From: Maribacter polysaccharolyticus | GTDB taxonomy: Bacteria; Bacteroidota; Bacteroidia; Flavobacteriales; Flavobacteriaceae | Length of the DNA stretch: 64,000 bases | NCBI RefSeq assembly: GCF_028882255.1 | Contig: NZ_JARBUY010000001.1 | Location: forward strand, 1,022,344 to 1,086,343 | Direction: 5' to 3' | Part shown: positions 1 to 9,157 of the stretch, in pieces | Layout: every line of letters starts with the position of its first letter | Position numbering within the stretch: the first letter of the stretch is position 1 | Position numbers and translations under genes: made by a program | Notes under the pieces: generated by a model | What the model was told of the DNA's origin: nothing | The model's input: only the letters and a program-made list of their open reading frames with translations | Databases searched by the model: none

Positions 1-330
1 AAAATGGGGCTCGATGAACAAGCGTCTGAATTGTTCAAGGCGTATGCCGACTATTGTGAAAGGGACGAATCAATTTACAAAAATGCGAGTATGGCCCTGA
101 AGTATGCCTATGAAGGGAAGATCGACCAAGGTATGGAACAGCTGAAAATCTTCGCATTACAAGACCATTACCAATATTGGATCTTATTGTTCCTCGAAAA
201 AGACCCACTGATCGATCCGTTGAAAAAGCATCCTGAGTACAAAAAGACGATCCAAAAGATCAAAGACAGGTTTTGGGACAATCAGGCCAAACTGAAAAAA
301 TCCTTGGAAGAGCAAGGGCTTATTTCATAG
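1..330 (+). CDS. C-terminal end of a helical-repeat (TPR-like) protein, partial
   Basis: The reading frame is open from the first base and stops at TAG 328-330, so only the last 109 residues are present and the true start lies outside the window. The residues alternate aromatic and charged positions as in paired antiparallel helices. The end (motif FLEKDPLIDPLKKHPEY followed by a Lys/Gln-rich helix) resembles the C-termini of Bacteroidota TPR proteins joined to adenylate-cyclase-like or winged-helix N-terminal domains; that is family knowledge, not visible here. A strong terminator follows at 525-553. It lies outside the tRNA scar at 632-657 and is therefore probably host chromosome rather than island. 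The exact family is uncertain. Confidence 0.6.
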   Translation, partial: KMGLDEQASELFKAYADYCERDESIYKNASMALKYAYEGKIDQGMEQLKIFALQDHYQYWILLFLEKDPLIDPLKKHPEYKKTIQKIKDRFWDNQAKLKKSLEEQGLIS

Positions 331-524
331 CACGGAATAATTGCATCCTTCCCGGAATCTACAGGCATCCACATAGAAAAGACGGTATTTAAAAAAGGGG
401 AAAGTTTTAAGACCACTGCCTTAATCCCGGTCCTCCCAAATAAGTAAAAACATAACTGGCCGCACAGGATTACCTCCCTGCGCTCGGTGAACCTGAAATG
501 GGGTTGTTGCCCAAGATAATCCGA

Positions 525-553
525 CACAGGCCACGGCCTGTGCGTATTTTTTG
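525..553 (+). terminator. Rho-independent terminator of the leftmost gene
   Basis: A perfect 8-bp stem (CACAGGCC / GGCCTGTG) with a two-base loop at 525-542 is followed by CGTATTTTTTG. It is the only strong hairpin downstream of the gene ending at 330. The bases between 331 and 524 contain no recognisable gene. Confidence 0.75.
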
Positions 554-599
554 TTTTCCATTGCTTAAGTACCTAGCGGTACTGCACTACGGAAAACAA

Positions 600-629
600 A
601 AAATCCGACCACTTTCGTGATCGGATTTT
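600..629 (-). terminator. Terminator hairpin just downstream of the tRNA 3' end
   Basis: A 13-bp stem with one mismatch (arms 600-612 and 617-629, loop tttc) is flanked by A and T runs. On the minus strand it sits directly after the tRNA 3' fragment at 632-657, where a tRNA terminator normally lies. This supports reading bases below 632 as native sequence downstream of the target tRNA. Confidence 0.6.
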
Positions 630-631
630 CT

Positions 632-657
632 TGGTCGGGGTGGCAGGGCTTGAACCC
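632..657 (-). other. tRNA 3'-end fragment (probable tRNA-Pro), island attachment-site half
   Basis: On the minus strand this reads as a T-loop (TTCAAGC), the 3' T-stem strand CCTGC, the acceptor strand CACCCCG and then ACCA. That is exactly positions 54-76 of a tRNA. No D-arm, anticodon arm or 5' acceptor strand follows; homology stops at the 5' side of the T-stem, where TTGGG replaces the expected GCAGG. The implied acceptor begins with C1 (C1-G72, A73), which points to tRNA-Pro. A lone 3' fragment is what site-specific integration into a tRNA 3' end leaves at the distal junction, with the complete tRNA at the other end of the element, outside this window. Confidence 0.7.
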
Positions 658-1315
658 AACCACATAAAACTTTACATACCAACAAGTTACATTTCAAAAA
701 AACTTAACTGTTAGCCGATTTGTTGACGATACTTAAATGAACTTAAAGTAAAATGCCTTACTTCTGACGTTACGAATATAAAATATGTTAATTATTAAAA
801 CAACATAATTCGCGTCGAATCTTATAGATGTGTGACTATCACATTAACCGTTCCTACAGAGCATTCTGATCTCCTCTTTAACGACATTCGGTTAAGGTTC
901 TTAACTGCAGTGAATAATTCGTGTGAGTTCATTAGTAAAATATTGGGCAAGAGGACATATGAAGTTGAGGGTGTTTTCATTTGTTTCGTCATTTAATCAA
1001 CCACAGTATGTTGTCAGACGAAAGCCAAATCACTTAAAAAGATACATTTTATTACTGAACCGAAAAGGCCATTCCAACAATTAGATAGACACAAACGTTA
1101 AAACTGTTTTGTTATCCGATTTGTAGACTTTTCTTGACGGATTCAATTATTTCTCTTGATTCTTGAAAATACGATAAATCTTGAAAATCAACGGATTAAA
1201 TGCATTTTTTTAGAGATAAAATTAGCAACTATTTTCATATAGATTCATTTAACTTCAAATTAAACACTTTTCCAGCGGTAATTCGTTTCACAAAATCTAT
1301 TTCGACGTATAATTG
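658..1315. other. Gene-free AT-rich stretch next to the attachment scar
   Basis: No open frame of convincing length or recognisable product is seen on either strand. The only structure noticed is a cluster of TCTTGA repeats at 1132-1188. Similar non-coding tracts beside attachment sites often carry recombinase arm-binding sites, but this cannot be shown here. Confidence 0.4.
1132..1188 (+). repeat. TCTTGA repeat cluster, possible recombinase arm sites
   Basis: TCTTGA occurs at 1132, 1154, 1161 and 1179. The last two are identical over ten bases (TCTTGAAAAT) and 18 bp apart. The cluster lies about 475 bp inside the island junction. A role as integrase or excisionase arm sites is speculation. 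Confidence 0.3.
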
Positions 1316-2246
1316 CTAAGAAAGCAATCGATATACCTCGGCAGTTGCATCCCCAAATAATAGGGTAAATTCATCAATAAGTAGGGAGTTCCTTCGATTG
1401 ATGTAAAATTTTAAATTCTCTCGCGTACATTCTCACAGCATATTGATGGTCTGTTCTATCCATAAATTGATGCAAGGATTTCAAGGTTCCTATTGCGCCA
1501 GACTTTATTTCAATTGGAACAATCTTATCACGATAGGCATCTACCAAATCTACTTCGGATGAAGACTATTTTCTTTCACGCACCCAAAAATGAGGTTTGG
1601 TATTTGTTATGGTGTTTAAAGATATGAGTTCTTGAGTGATTAAATGTGGTATTATAGCTCCTTTAAAGGCTTTGCTCAAATCATCCATACCTAATAACTG
1701 AGCTTGTACTCCCAAGCTGTAGTTCACTAATCCTGTATCCAAAAGTTGCAACCTTGGTGATTTTTTGATATCTGATTTGATAGGTGGCTCTATATCCGTG
1801 GTAGTATAAATAAGTTGTACAATCTTGGCTGCATCAAGATTACGCATGGCCTCCCCTACCTCCCTTGACCTATAGTTGGATTTTCCGAAATTTTGGAATT
1901 TGATTCGTTGGTCAATATGTAAGTGTGCGGTGCCCATGATATGTTTAATAACCTTTCATTCTGTGGCATTAGAAGTATATTTTTCAACATCCTCTTTGTA
2001 GGTGCCCCAGATAATTTCATATACTTTTGGAAGATTGGCCAGATTTCCTTCTCCGATATCCCCTTTGACCACTTCAGGCATTCCTCCAAAAATGAAATAC
2101 CTATGAAAAAGCTCCAGTAATATTTTGTGTGTTATGGGGTTACAGGTACGCTGGTCAATTTTTTGAATACCATGGTAGGGTTTATCGCTTGCCTTTTGAA
2201 ATTCATATCTAAATACTTTTGTAACAAAGTAAGGGTGTTTACACAA
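1316..2246 (-). pseudogene. Broken AAA-family ATPase with DUF4143 C-terminal domain
   Basis: One minus-strand frame carries the central and C-terminal part of the DUF4143-type ATPase family: the HRYFIFGGMPEVV motif, a LLDTGLVNYSLG helix, and the nuclease-like stretch EVDLVDAYRDKIVPIEIKSG. The frame is interrupted by TGA at 1956-1958 and TAG at 1566-1568, both in phase with the flanking homology. A change of frame near 1405 leads into the last residues, ending at TAG 1316-1318. The N-terminal P-loop part is missing upstream. The gene is clearly dead. Intact relatives are common accessory genes with no settled function. Confidence 0.75.
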
Positions 2247-2663
2247 TTGACGTCAATATTTAAGTCTATGTTATCCCAACTCTTACCATAACTTACCTTC
2301 ACGTAGAGCTGTAAGTTTCCCTTAGATAGAAATGCTTAGTTTTCTAAAACTTTACTAAAGTTATTTTTTAAATTCTTTTGGGTCTATGTAACCTTTCCTA
2401 AAAAACAGGACACTATTATAGGACTATTTAAAATACAGTTCATTTTCAAAGGGCTCATTTTAAAACTCTCTTATTACTCCTATTAATAGGAAAAAAATCC
2501 CTCATAAAGTGACCATATTTTTGATTTATTGAACTAATATATTGTTAACAGAATCGAAGTTTCCTACGACTATTTACTTACTCCTCTATTTAAATCTTTG
2601 GTCTTAAGTATTATAAAGTCACTAAAGACAAACTTAAGATGGCTTTAGTGTCCAAAATTTCCA
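2247..2663. other. Gene-free AT-rich stretch
   Basis: Nothing convincing is seen on either strand. A short minus-strand open stretch immediately upstream of the broken ATPase has codon-like composition but matches no family I recognise. Confidence 0.3.
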
Positions 2664-2850
2664 TTACTCACCTAGTTTTTGCTTAAAACATTGTACCAGC
2701 ATTAAGTATAGTTCTGGATGTTTTTCCTTTAGTAGATCGGGACATTCGAAAAAATACTCTGTAACTACGGCAAAGAATTCAGCTTGATTGATTCCTCCAT
2801 ATTTTCTGATATCAGAGTAGTTATCATTTATCGCTTCCAATTTGAATTCA
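2664..2850 (-). pseudogene. 3' fragment of an mtfA-like peptidase gene
   Basis: The minus strand reads LEAIND, then IRKYGG, NQAEFFAV, TEYFFE and HPELY, then stops at TAA 2664-2666. This is the C-terminal ~60 residues of the M90/MtfA peptidase encoded complete at 9681-10454, with scattered substitutions. The zinc-binding HEFAH segment and everything before it are absent, so it cannot be active. The fragment and the complete gene lie in the same orientation on either side of the czc operon (3025-9598) and so form a diverged direct repeat of about 185 bp. Confidence 0.85.
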
Positions 2851-3024
2851 TATGTTCAAAAAAGAAATTTAAAACCGTAATTTTTACTATTACTTTTTAG
2901 TTTGTATCAACCGTAGTCCTTTGGTAGAAAAATTAATCCCACCCAAAATTCATATATTTATTCATTCTTAATTTTTAAAAATATATAATATGTTATATTT
3001 TGGGCAGGACTTATACTTATCAAT

Positions 3025-6000
3025 TTATACTAAGTCTTTCTTTGTTATTAATTGATACACACAAGGAATTACCACCAAGTTCAAAATAGTAGCTGATAAC
3101 AATCCTCCTAAAATTACAACGGCCATTGGACTTTGAATTTCACTTCCAGGTTCGCCTCCTTTTAAGGCTAATGGTATCAGTGCCAGACCTGTAGTAAAGG
3201 CAGTCATTAAAATAGGGTTCAATCTGTCTAAAGCTCCTGTTTTTATCAACTGAAAACCGTATATTCCTTCTTTTCTCAAATCTTCATACCGTGAGACCAA
3301 TAGAATACCGTTTCGTGTGGCAATACCAAACAAACTGATAAAACCTATGGTCGCTGCAATACTTATGATTCCTGATGTGAAATACACAATTAAGATACCA
3401 CCTATTAAAGCTAAGGGTAAATTAATCAATACTACAAATGCCAATTTTACATCCTTAAATTCATAATAAAGTAAAAGGAAAATAATAGCTATCGCAATGA
3501 TTGCTGTTATCAAAAGTAATTGTGATGCTTTGGATTCACTTTCAAACTGTCCGCCATATTGCACACGGTAACCTTCTGGCATATTCACATTGTTTGCAAT
3601 CACTTCCTTTATTTCGTTTACTGCACCACGTAAATCCCTGCCATGTACATTGGCGGCGACCACAATCTTTCGTTGCACATCTTCACGGTTGATGGTATTT
3701 GGACTACTTACCGATTGTACGGTTGCCAATTCGCCCAACGTAGTTTGTCCACCATTCGGCAGGCTAATCAAGGCTTTTTTGATATTCTCAATATTGTTCC
3801 GAAACGGTTTTTCATAGCGCACTACCAAATCAAAATACTGCTGTCCTTTATAAATCTCGCCCGCTTCTTCCCCTGCAAAGGCAATATCCACTTGCTCCAT
3901 TAAATCGCCCACCGTCATTCCGTAGGCTGAGAGAATCTGGCGTTTGGGCTTGATGCGTATTTGCGGTACTTCAATTTGCTGGTCGAGCGCAACATCTGCC
4001 AGTCCATCAATATCCTTGATGTTCTGCTCTACGCTTTTGCCCACTTCGAACAGTCGTTGTAAATCGGAACCAAAAATCTTGATGGCAATATTGGCACGTG
4101 TTCCAGAAAGCATATGGTCTATACGATGTGCTATGGGTTGTCCTAAAGTGATATTCACTCCTGGTGCAACGCTCAATTTATTTCGGACTTCTTCAAAGAA
4201 TTCTTCTTTGGTCTTGTCTTCAAGAACAAAAGGCACATCGATTTCCGAAGCATTGACACCTTGTGCGTGTTCGTCCAGTTCGGCACGTCCTTGTCTTCGT
4301 GTTACGACAGCTACTTCGGGCATATCCAATAGTATAGTCTCAATTAATTTACCTGTCTTATTGCTTTCTTCCAACGACATTCCCGGTGGACCAACTACAC
4401 TTATTACTAAAGAGCCTTCATTGAATTCAGGAAGAAAACTTCGTCCCAACTGTGTGACCACTAATAGGCTTAACAGAAAGGCAATCACAGTTACGCCAAT
4501 AATGGTTTTCGGTATTCGTGTGGCACGTTCCAAAAGGTTGAGATAATGTTTCTGTAGCAATCGCTCTACACGTGTGCCTTCTGCTTGCTTGTTCAAGAGC
4601 TTTTCACTATCCAACAAATAGGAACACAAAATAGGCGTTACCGTTACGGCAACAACCAATGAGGTCAATACCGATGTTACAAAGGCTATTCCCAGCGGTT
4701 GCAACAAACGACCTTCCATTCCGCTTAAAAAGAACAAGGGAACAAATGATACAATAATAATTAGGGTTGCAATAATGATGGAACTTCTAATCTCTACCGA
4801 AGCATCACGCACTACTTTTATAGTCGATTCCCGATCCGTTTTAGGTTTTCTGATATTTTCACGCAAGCGTTTATACACATTTTCCACATCGATGATGGCG
4901 TCATCCACCAACGCACCTATGGCAATGGCCATACCACCCAAACTCATCGTATTTATGGTGTATCCCAACCATTTTAAAATAATGATGGACACCAATAAGG
5001 AAATTGGGATAGCAAGCAAGGAAATAACGGTAGTTCTCCAGTTCATTAAAAAGATGAACAGGATAATCATTACAAAAAACGCACCTTCTATAAGAGTCAT
5101 ATTTAGATTACTAATAGAAGCATCTATGAAATCAGACTGCCTAAAGATTTGACTTTTTATGTTGACCCCTTTTGGCAAGGTAGTTTCCAAATCTGCAATA
5201 GCTTCGTCCAAGCGGTCTGTCAGCTCCAAGGTGTTTACATCAGGCTGTTTAGAAATAGTCAGAATCACAGCGGGATTTGCGTTTAATGAACCATCGCCAA
5301 TTTTATCAGCTGCACCAATTTGTACGGTTGCAACGTCTTTAATCTTGATGGTTTGACCATTCACTTCCATAAGTACTGCTTCCTGCAAGTCTTCCAGCGT
5401 ATAGGCTCTACCACTTCCCTTTATGATGTACTGATTGCCATATTGGTTAATGACACCACCGGGCGCATTTTGATTTGCTTCCTTAACGTGTTCTACCAAT
5501 TCTGATAGGCTCACGTCGTAATATTTCATCTTTTCGGGATTGGCAAATACTTGGTATTGCTTGTAATCGCCACCAATTACCACCACGTTTGCAATACCGC
5601 CAATTGCCTTTAAACGAGGCCTGATGGTCCAGTCGGACAAGGTTCGCAGTTCCATTGGTGAAAGGCTGTCCGATGTCACTCCCAAGAGCATTATTTCGCC
5701 CATAATGGATGAAATAGGTGCCATCGTTGGTGCTCCTATGCCTTCGGGTAGGTTCTCTCGAACCATCGGGATACGTTCGCCCACGATTTGTCGGGCACGG
5801 TAAATATCCGTTCCCCATTCAAATTCTACCCAAACAATGGAAACACCTGCCGCCGATGAGGAACGGATTCGCCTTACATTGGGCGAACCGTTTAAGGCTG
5901 TTTCCAGTTGATAAGTCACTAATTTTTCTACTTCTTCAGATTCCATTCCGTGGGCTTCTGTAAGAATGGTTACCGTAGGTGCCGTGAGGTCTGGGAATAC

Positions 6001-6111
6001 GTCCACGTTCATTGTACGCGCATAATAGATTCCCAAAACGCTCAATGCAACTGCTCCCAATAAAATGAGTAATCTGTTTTGAAGTGAAATTGATAATATT
6101 TTGTTTAACAT
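3025..6111 (-). CDS. czcA: HME-RND metal efflux pump (CzcA/CusA family)
   Basis: This inner-membrane proton-driven pump moves divalent or monovalent metal ions from periplasm/cytosol into a tripartite exit channel. At 1028 residues it is the usual length. It has the two repeats of six membrane segments with large periplasmic loops. The TM4 motif at residues 401-411 (LVDDAIIDVEN) carries the acidic residues of the proton relay, but differs from the DFGIIVDGAV version of the second pump in this window, so it may prefer a different ion. It is the last gene of an operon with adaptor (12-bp gap), His-rich lipoprotein and outer-membrane factor upstream. Substrate cannot be fixed from sequence; Zn/Cd/Co/Ni or Cu/Ag are the family options. 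Confidence 0.92.
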   Translation of the reverse strand: MLNKILSISLQNRLLILLGAVALSVLGIYYARTMNVDVFPDLTAPTVTILTEAHGMESEEVEKLVTYQLETALNGSPNVRRIRSSSAAGVSIVWVEFEWGTDIYRARQIVGERIPMVRENLPEGIGAPTMAPISSIMGEIMLLGVTSDSLSPMELRTLSDWTIRPRLKAIGGIANVVVIGGDYKQYQVFANPEKMKYYDVSLSELVEHVKEANQNAPGGVINQYGNQYIIKGSGRAYTLEDLQEAVLMEVNGQTIKIKDVATVQIGAADKIGDGSLNANPAVILTISKQPDVNTLELTDRLDEAIADLETTLPKGVNIKSQIFRQSDFIDASISNLNMTLIEGAFFVMIILFIFLMNWRTTVISLLAIPISLLVSIIILKWLGYTINTMSLGGMAIAIGALVDDAIIDVENVYKRLRENIRKPKTDRESTIKVVRDASVEIRSSIIIATLIIIVSFVPLFFLSGMEGRLLQPLGIAFVTSVLTSLVVAVTVTPILCSYLLDSEKLLNKQAEGTRVERLLQKHYLNLLERATRIPKTIIGVTVIAFLLSLLVVTQLGRSFLPEFNEGSLVISVVGPPGMSLEESNKTGKLIETILLDMPEVAVVTRRQGRAELDEHAQGVNASEIDVPFVLEDKTKEEFFEEVRNKLSVAPGVNITLGQPIAHRIDHMLSGTRANIAIKIFGSDLQRLFEVGKSVEQNIKDIDGLADVALDQQIEVPQIRIKPKRQILSAYGMTVGDLMEQVDIAFAGEEAGEIYKGQQYFDLVVRYEKPFRNNIENIKKALISLPNGGQTTLGELATVQSVSSPNTINREDVQRKIVVAANVHGRDLRGAVNEIKEVIANNVNMPEGYRVQYGGQFESESKASQLLLITAIIAIAIIFLLLYYEFKDVKLAFVVLINLPLALIGGILIVYFTSGIISIAATIGFISLFGIATRNGILLVSRYEDLRKEGIYGFQLIKTGALDRLNPILMTAFTTGLALIPLALKGGEPGSEIQSPMAVVILGGLLSATILNLVVIPCVYQLITKKDLV

Positions 6112-6123
6112 TTCTCTTCGTTT

Positions 6124-7626
6124 TTAATGTTCGTGACCGTGCGCGGGTGTAGAACCAGACATTGAAGCCATTTTAACTTGATACGCTCCGGTTGTTACCA
6201 CCACTTCACCAACTTGCAGACCTTCCAATATCTCTACATTTTCGCCATTGCGCTTTCCAATCTTTACGGGTCGTCTTTCAAAACTCTCGCCTGATAGTTG
6301 AACGATAACGGAATAACTTCCATAGTCTTCCAAGAGAGCATTCACAGGAATCATTGTGTTCTGTGTTGCATTTCCCATCGCTATCTGAACAGGTGTTAGA
6401 CTTCCTATTGGCATATCGACGGTAGCATTGACTTCTGCAAAAACAGAAATCAAAGGGTTTTCACGTTCCACGTCCTTACCAATCGAAAGGATTTTGCCCT
6501 CTGCATCCGTTACGTCTTTCCATTGGTTATCATTATCCTGATACCATATACCTTGTATATTGCCCATCGCAAGTCCGTAGTTGGATGCTAACTGCGCTTT
6601 TAAAACTCTGGATTGATGTGTCCCAACTGTCACAAGCGAAACGCCTTGCTCAACATAATCGCCATTGGAAACGGTTATGGATTTGATAAAACCATCAAAA
6701 GGTGCACCTATTTGTTTACTTCCGCCCGAGACACCAGACACCAATGATTGATAGTTGGCTTTGGCTATCTCGAAACTGCTCTCTACTTTTTCAAATTCAG
6801 ATTTCGGGACTATTTTGGATTCGTATAGCTCCTTCTTCCTTTCATATTCCGATTTGGCCTGTTGGAATGTCGCTTTCGCGGAAGCGATATCCGTACTCAA
6901 ATTGTTGGATGCCAAACCTTGACTGTTCAAACTCATCAACAACTGACCTTGTTTTACTTCTGTACCTTCAGTAAGGTTATTTACTTTGAAATCTACCACA
7001 CCATTGGATTTTGCTGCTAAAGACTTTGTTGAACCTGGCGATGGCATCCACACCCCAGAGGTATTGATAACATCGTAAATTTTACCCGAAACGACAGGTG
7101 CGGTTTGAAAATCGATTTTCCAAGCTTGTTCCTTTAAGAACGAGATTCCTGCATCTTCTTCTTCCGTACCCAAAGCTTTTATGGCTTCATCCGTAGTGGC
7201 ATATACTACTACTTCATCAATGGAAATTTTATCTGAATTTTCTGGTGTTGTCAATTCAAAAACCAATTGATAGTTTCCAGCTTCTTTCGGTTGGATGGCA
7301 GGCGAAAAAATACCTGATGATGACGGTGCATCTACCGTATTTCTAATTCCTTTTCCATCTTTTATTAAGCTGACCGTTACAGAACCTTCTTGAACGGGCT
7401 GGTGTTTATCCAAAACCGTAAAATGGGCTGCAAATCTACTTCCGTTACCTACTATGAGTGCAGGAAACTCAACAAAGAGTTCTGTTTTATCCGTCCAAAT
7501 AGTATGGCTCAATCGTGGAATTTCTTCGCCCACGTGAATACCATCTTCGTTGTGTGCGTGTATGTCTTCTGCCTTGTTATTGCAGGACATTGCCAAAAAG
7601 GCGAGTACTACTATTATATATTTCAT
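6124..7626 (-). CDS. czcB: RND periplasmic adaptor (CzcB-type membrane fusion protein)
   Basis: This lipoprotein adaptor joins the inner-membrane pump to the outer-membrane channel. The signal peptide ends in LAMSC, so Cys15 is probably lipidated. A short HAHNEDGIH stretch follows, then an extra Ig-like domain (about residues 40-145) in front of the usual adaptor body: barrel-sandwich halves around a coiled-coil hairpin (about 245-300), then beta-barrel and membrane-proximal domains. The protein ends in a metal-binding-looking AHGHEH tail. At 500 residues it is longer than a typical CzcB because of the N-terminal domain. Gene order between the outer-membrane factor and the pump fits its role. 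Confidence 0.9.
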   Translation of the reverse strand: MKYIIVVLAFLAMSCNNKAEDIHAHNEDGIHVGEEIPRLSHTIWTDKTELFVEFPALIVGNGSRFAAHFTVLDKHQPVQEGSVTVSLIKDGKGIRNTVDAPSSSGIFSPAIQPKEAGNYQLVFELTTPENSDKISIDEVVVYATTDEAIKALGTEEEDAGISFLKEQAWKIDFQTAPVVSGKIYDVINTSGVWMPSPGSTKSLAAKSNGVVDFKVNNLTEGTEVKQGQLLMSLNSQGLASNNLSTDIASAKATFQQAKSEYERKKELYESKIVPKSEFEKVESSFEIAKANYQSLVSGVSGGSKQIGAPFDGFIKSITVSNGDYVEQGVSLVTVGTHQSRVLKAQLASNYGLAMGNIQGIWYQDNDNQWKDVTDAEGKILSIGKDVERENPLISVFAEVNATVDMPIGSLTPVQIAMGNATQNTMIPVNALLEDYGSYSVIVQLSGESFERRPVKIGKRNGENVEILEGLQVGEVVVTTGAYQVKMASMSGSTPAHGHEH

Positions 7627-7645
7627 CTTTTATATTTGTTAGATT

Positions 7646-7882
7646 TTAATGGTCGTGGTGTTCAGAACCATCATCGTGTTTATGAGTTTCAATTTTTATC
7701 TCCATAGAATCTTTTTTCACCTGAAATCCCTCTTGCTCTATGGTTTCATCCTCCATATGACTGCCATCTGCATCGTGTTCGTGGCCGTGGTCATCCGTAC
7801 TTTCGATTTTTGTATCTCTGCAAGAGGTTACTGTAATCATTGAACCTATGGCTATTGCGAATATTGCTTTTGACATTTTCAT
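7646..7882 (-). CDS. Small His-rich lipoprotein of the czc operon
   Basis: A 78-residue exported lipoprotein: signal peptide with lipobox VTSC (Cys21), then an Asp/His-rich segment (DDHGHEHDADGSH), an acidic linker, and a His-rich end (HKHDDGSEHHDH). It lies 19 bp after the outer-membrane factor and 19 bp before the adaptor, so it is co-transcribed with both. It probably acts as a periplasmic metal buffer or chaperone feeding the pump; that role is inferred from composition and location. No named domain is recognised. Confidence 0.8.
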   Translation of the reverse strand: MKMSKAIFAIAIGSMITVTSCRDTKIESTDDHGHEHDADGSHMEDETIEQEGFQVKKDSMEIKIETHKHDDGSEHHDH

Positions 7883-7900
7883 AATCTTAGTTTTTAAGGT

Positions 7901-9085
7901 TTATAATGTATGTTTTAATAATTGTGCCTTTAATAATTGGATTTTCTTTTCTAATTGCAGCATTCTGTCAGATGCATTGCGGTAAAACTGCAGCTCTACA
8001 TAGTAATCCATAAACGAATATTCACCCAACATATAGGCCCTAAAGAGCAGTTCTTCACTATTTAGGTTGGCCATCGTGGTTTGATACTCACTGTATTTTT
8101 CGAGCATCAATTCGTATCGATTGTATGTTTCCTGAAATTGTGCGTAAAGCGAAGCAGTAATTACTTGAGTGTTCGATTGCTGATACTCATAATTCGCTTC
8201 GGCCGCTTTTACCTTGTTCTTGCTTTTCCACAACGGAATAGAAAAGCCACCGTAAAAACCTGAATAATTGCTACCACTAACACCCTGGTAATTGTAACCA
8301 AGTGCCACATTGGGCAACACCTTGTTTTTTTCCAGTTTTACTTTTTGAAGCGAAGCTGTTTCAGCAGCCTTTAAACCTTTTAAAGAAGGGTCGTTTGCCA
8401 ATTTTTCTTGCCAAAGCGTTTCGACCGCAGCAACCTCGATAGGTAAATCAATACCTGGCGTAAAACCATCAATGACTTTCCCCCCATTCAATGTTTTGAG
8501 TTTGGACAGTACAATTTGGATTTCGCTTTCTACTTGTTCAACCACAAACTGCTTTTGAATCCAAGCGATTTTCGCCTTGTTCAAATCTAAAATACCGACT
8601 TGCTCTTTATCATAAAGCTCTTCAATCTGGTCGAAAACCTGTTTGCTCTGGGCTCTTCTTTCAGTTTCAATGGCTTTCTGCTTTTGAAGGAAGGCGAGTT
8701 CAATCAATACCGATTTTGCTTCCAACAAAACTTCCTGCCTTTTTTTAGCATAAGACATTTGCAGTTGTATCGACTTTAAGTCGTTCCATTTACTACGTGA
8801 ACCATAAACCGTCGGAAATTCAATGGATTGCGATATTTGAAATTCGGTATAATTTCCCATTGCGTTATCGCCAATGGGCAAATAATAGCCTGAAAGCTGT
8901 GGGTCAGGTAAATTATTGGTGCTCTTGTTTTCGAGCTGTTGGCTTTCAATGATAGATTGATAGCCTTTTAACTCTGTATTGTTCTGTTCTATTTCGTAAA
9001 GCAGTTCCCTAATGTTTTTATCCTGTGAGAAACCATTAACAAAGAACAGGCATCCGCAAATCGCGGACACGATGTATTTATTCAT
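7901..9085 (-). CDS. czcC: TolC-family outer-membrane efflux factor (CzcC-type)
   Basis: This outer-membrane channel completes the RND export system. A Sec signal peptide (ending GFSQ) is followed by the two TolC-type repeats rich in long amphipathic helices, with Gln/Glu/Lys heptads typical of the periplasmic tunnel. At 394 residues it is in the normal CzcC range. It precedes the His-rich lipoprotein, adaptor and pump genes in the same direction. Confidence 0.88.
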   Translation of the reverse strand: MNKYIVSAICGCLFFVNGFSQDKNIRELLYEIEQNNTELKGYQSIIESQQLENKSTNNLPDPQLSGYYLPIGDNAMGNYTEFQISQSIEFPTVYGSRSKWNDLKSIQLQMSYAKKRQEVLLEAKSVLIELAFLQKQKAIETERRAQSKQVFDQIEELYDKEQVGILDLNKAKIAWIQKQFVVEQVESEIQIVLSKLKTLNGGKVIDGFTPGIDLPIEVAAVETLWQEKLANDPSLKGLKAAETASLQKVKLEKNKVLPNVALGYNYQGVSGSNYSGFYGGFSIPLWKSKNKVKAAEANYEYQQSNTQVITASLYAQFQETYNRYELMLEKYSEYQTTMANLNSEELLFRAYMLGEYSFMDYYVELQFYRNASDRMLQLEKKIQLLKAQLLKHTL

Positions 9086-9157
9086 TGTTTTAAATTTTAG
9101 GTTTAATCTTAAATGTATAAGAGGATTCCTACCGTAGCGGCAGGTGTTCCTAAACGA

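Noticed and set aside
282-527. An 81-codon minus-strand open frame overlapping the first gene
   Set aside because: It overlaps the end of the plus-strand gene and stops short of its terminator, has mixed composition and no recognisable motif.
1956-1958. TGA in the DUF4143 gene as translational recoding
   Set aside because: A second, different stop (TAG at 1566) and the missing N-terminal half show the gene is dead.
3944-4546. A 200-codon plus-strand frame inside the first RND pump gene
   Set aside because: It is the antisense of a strongly conserved pump reading frame; its Ser/Arg-rich composition is typical of shadow frames.
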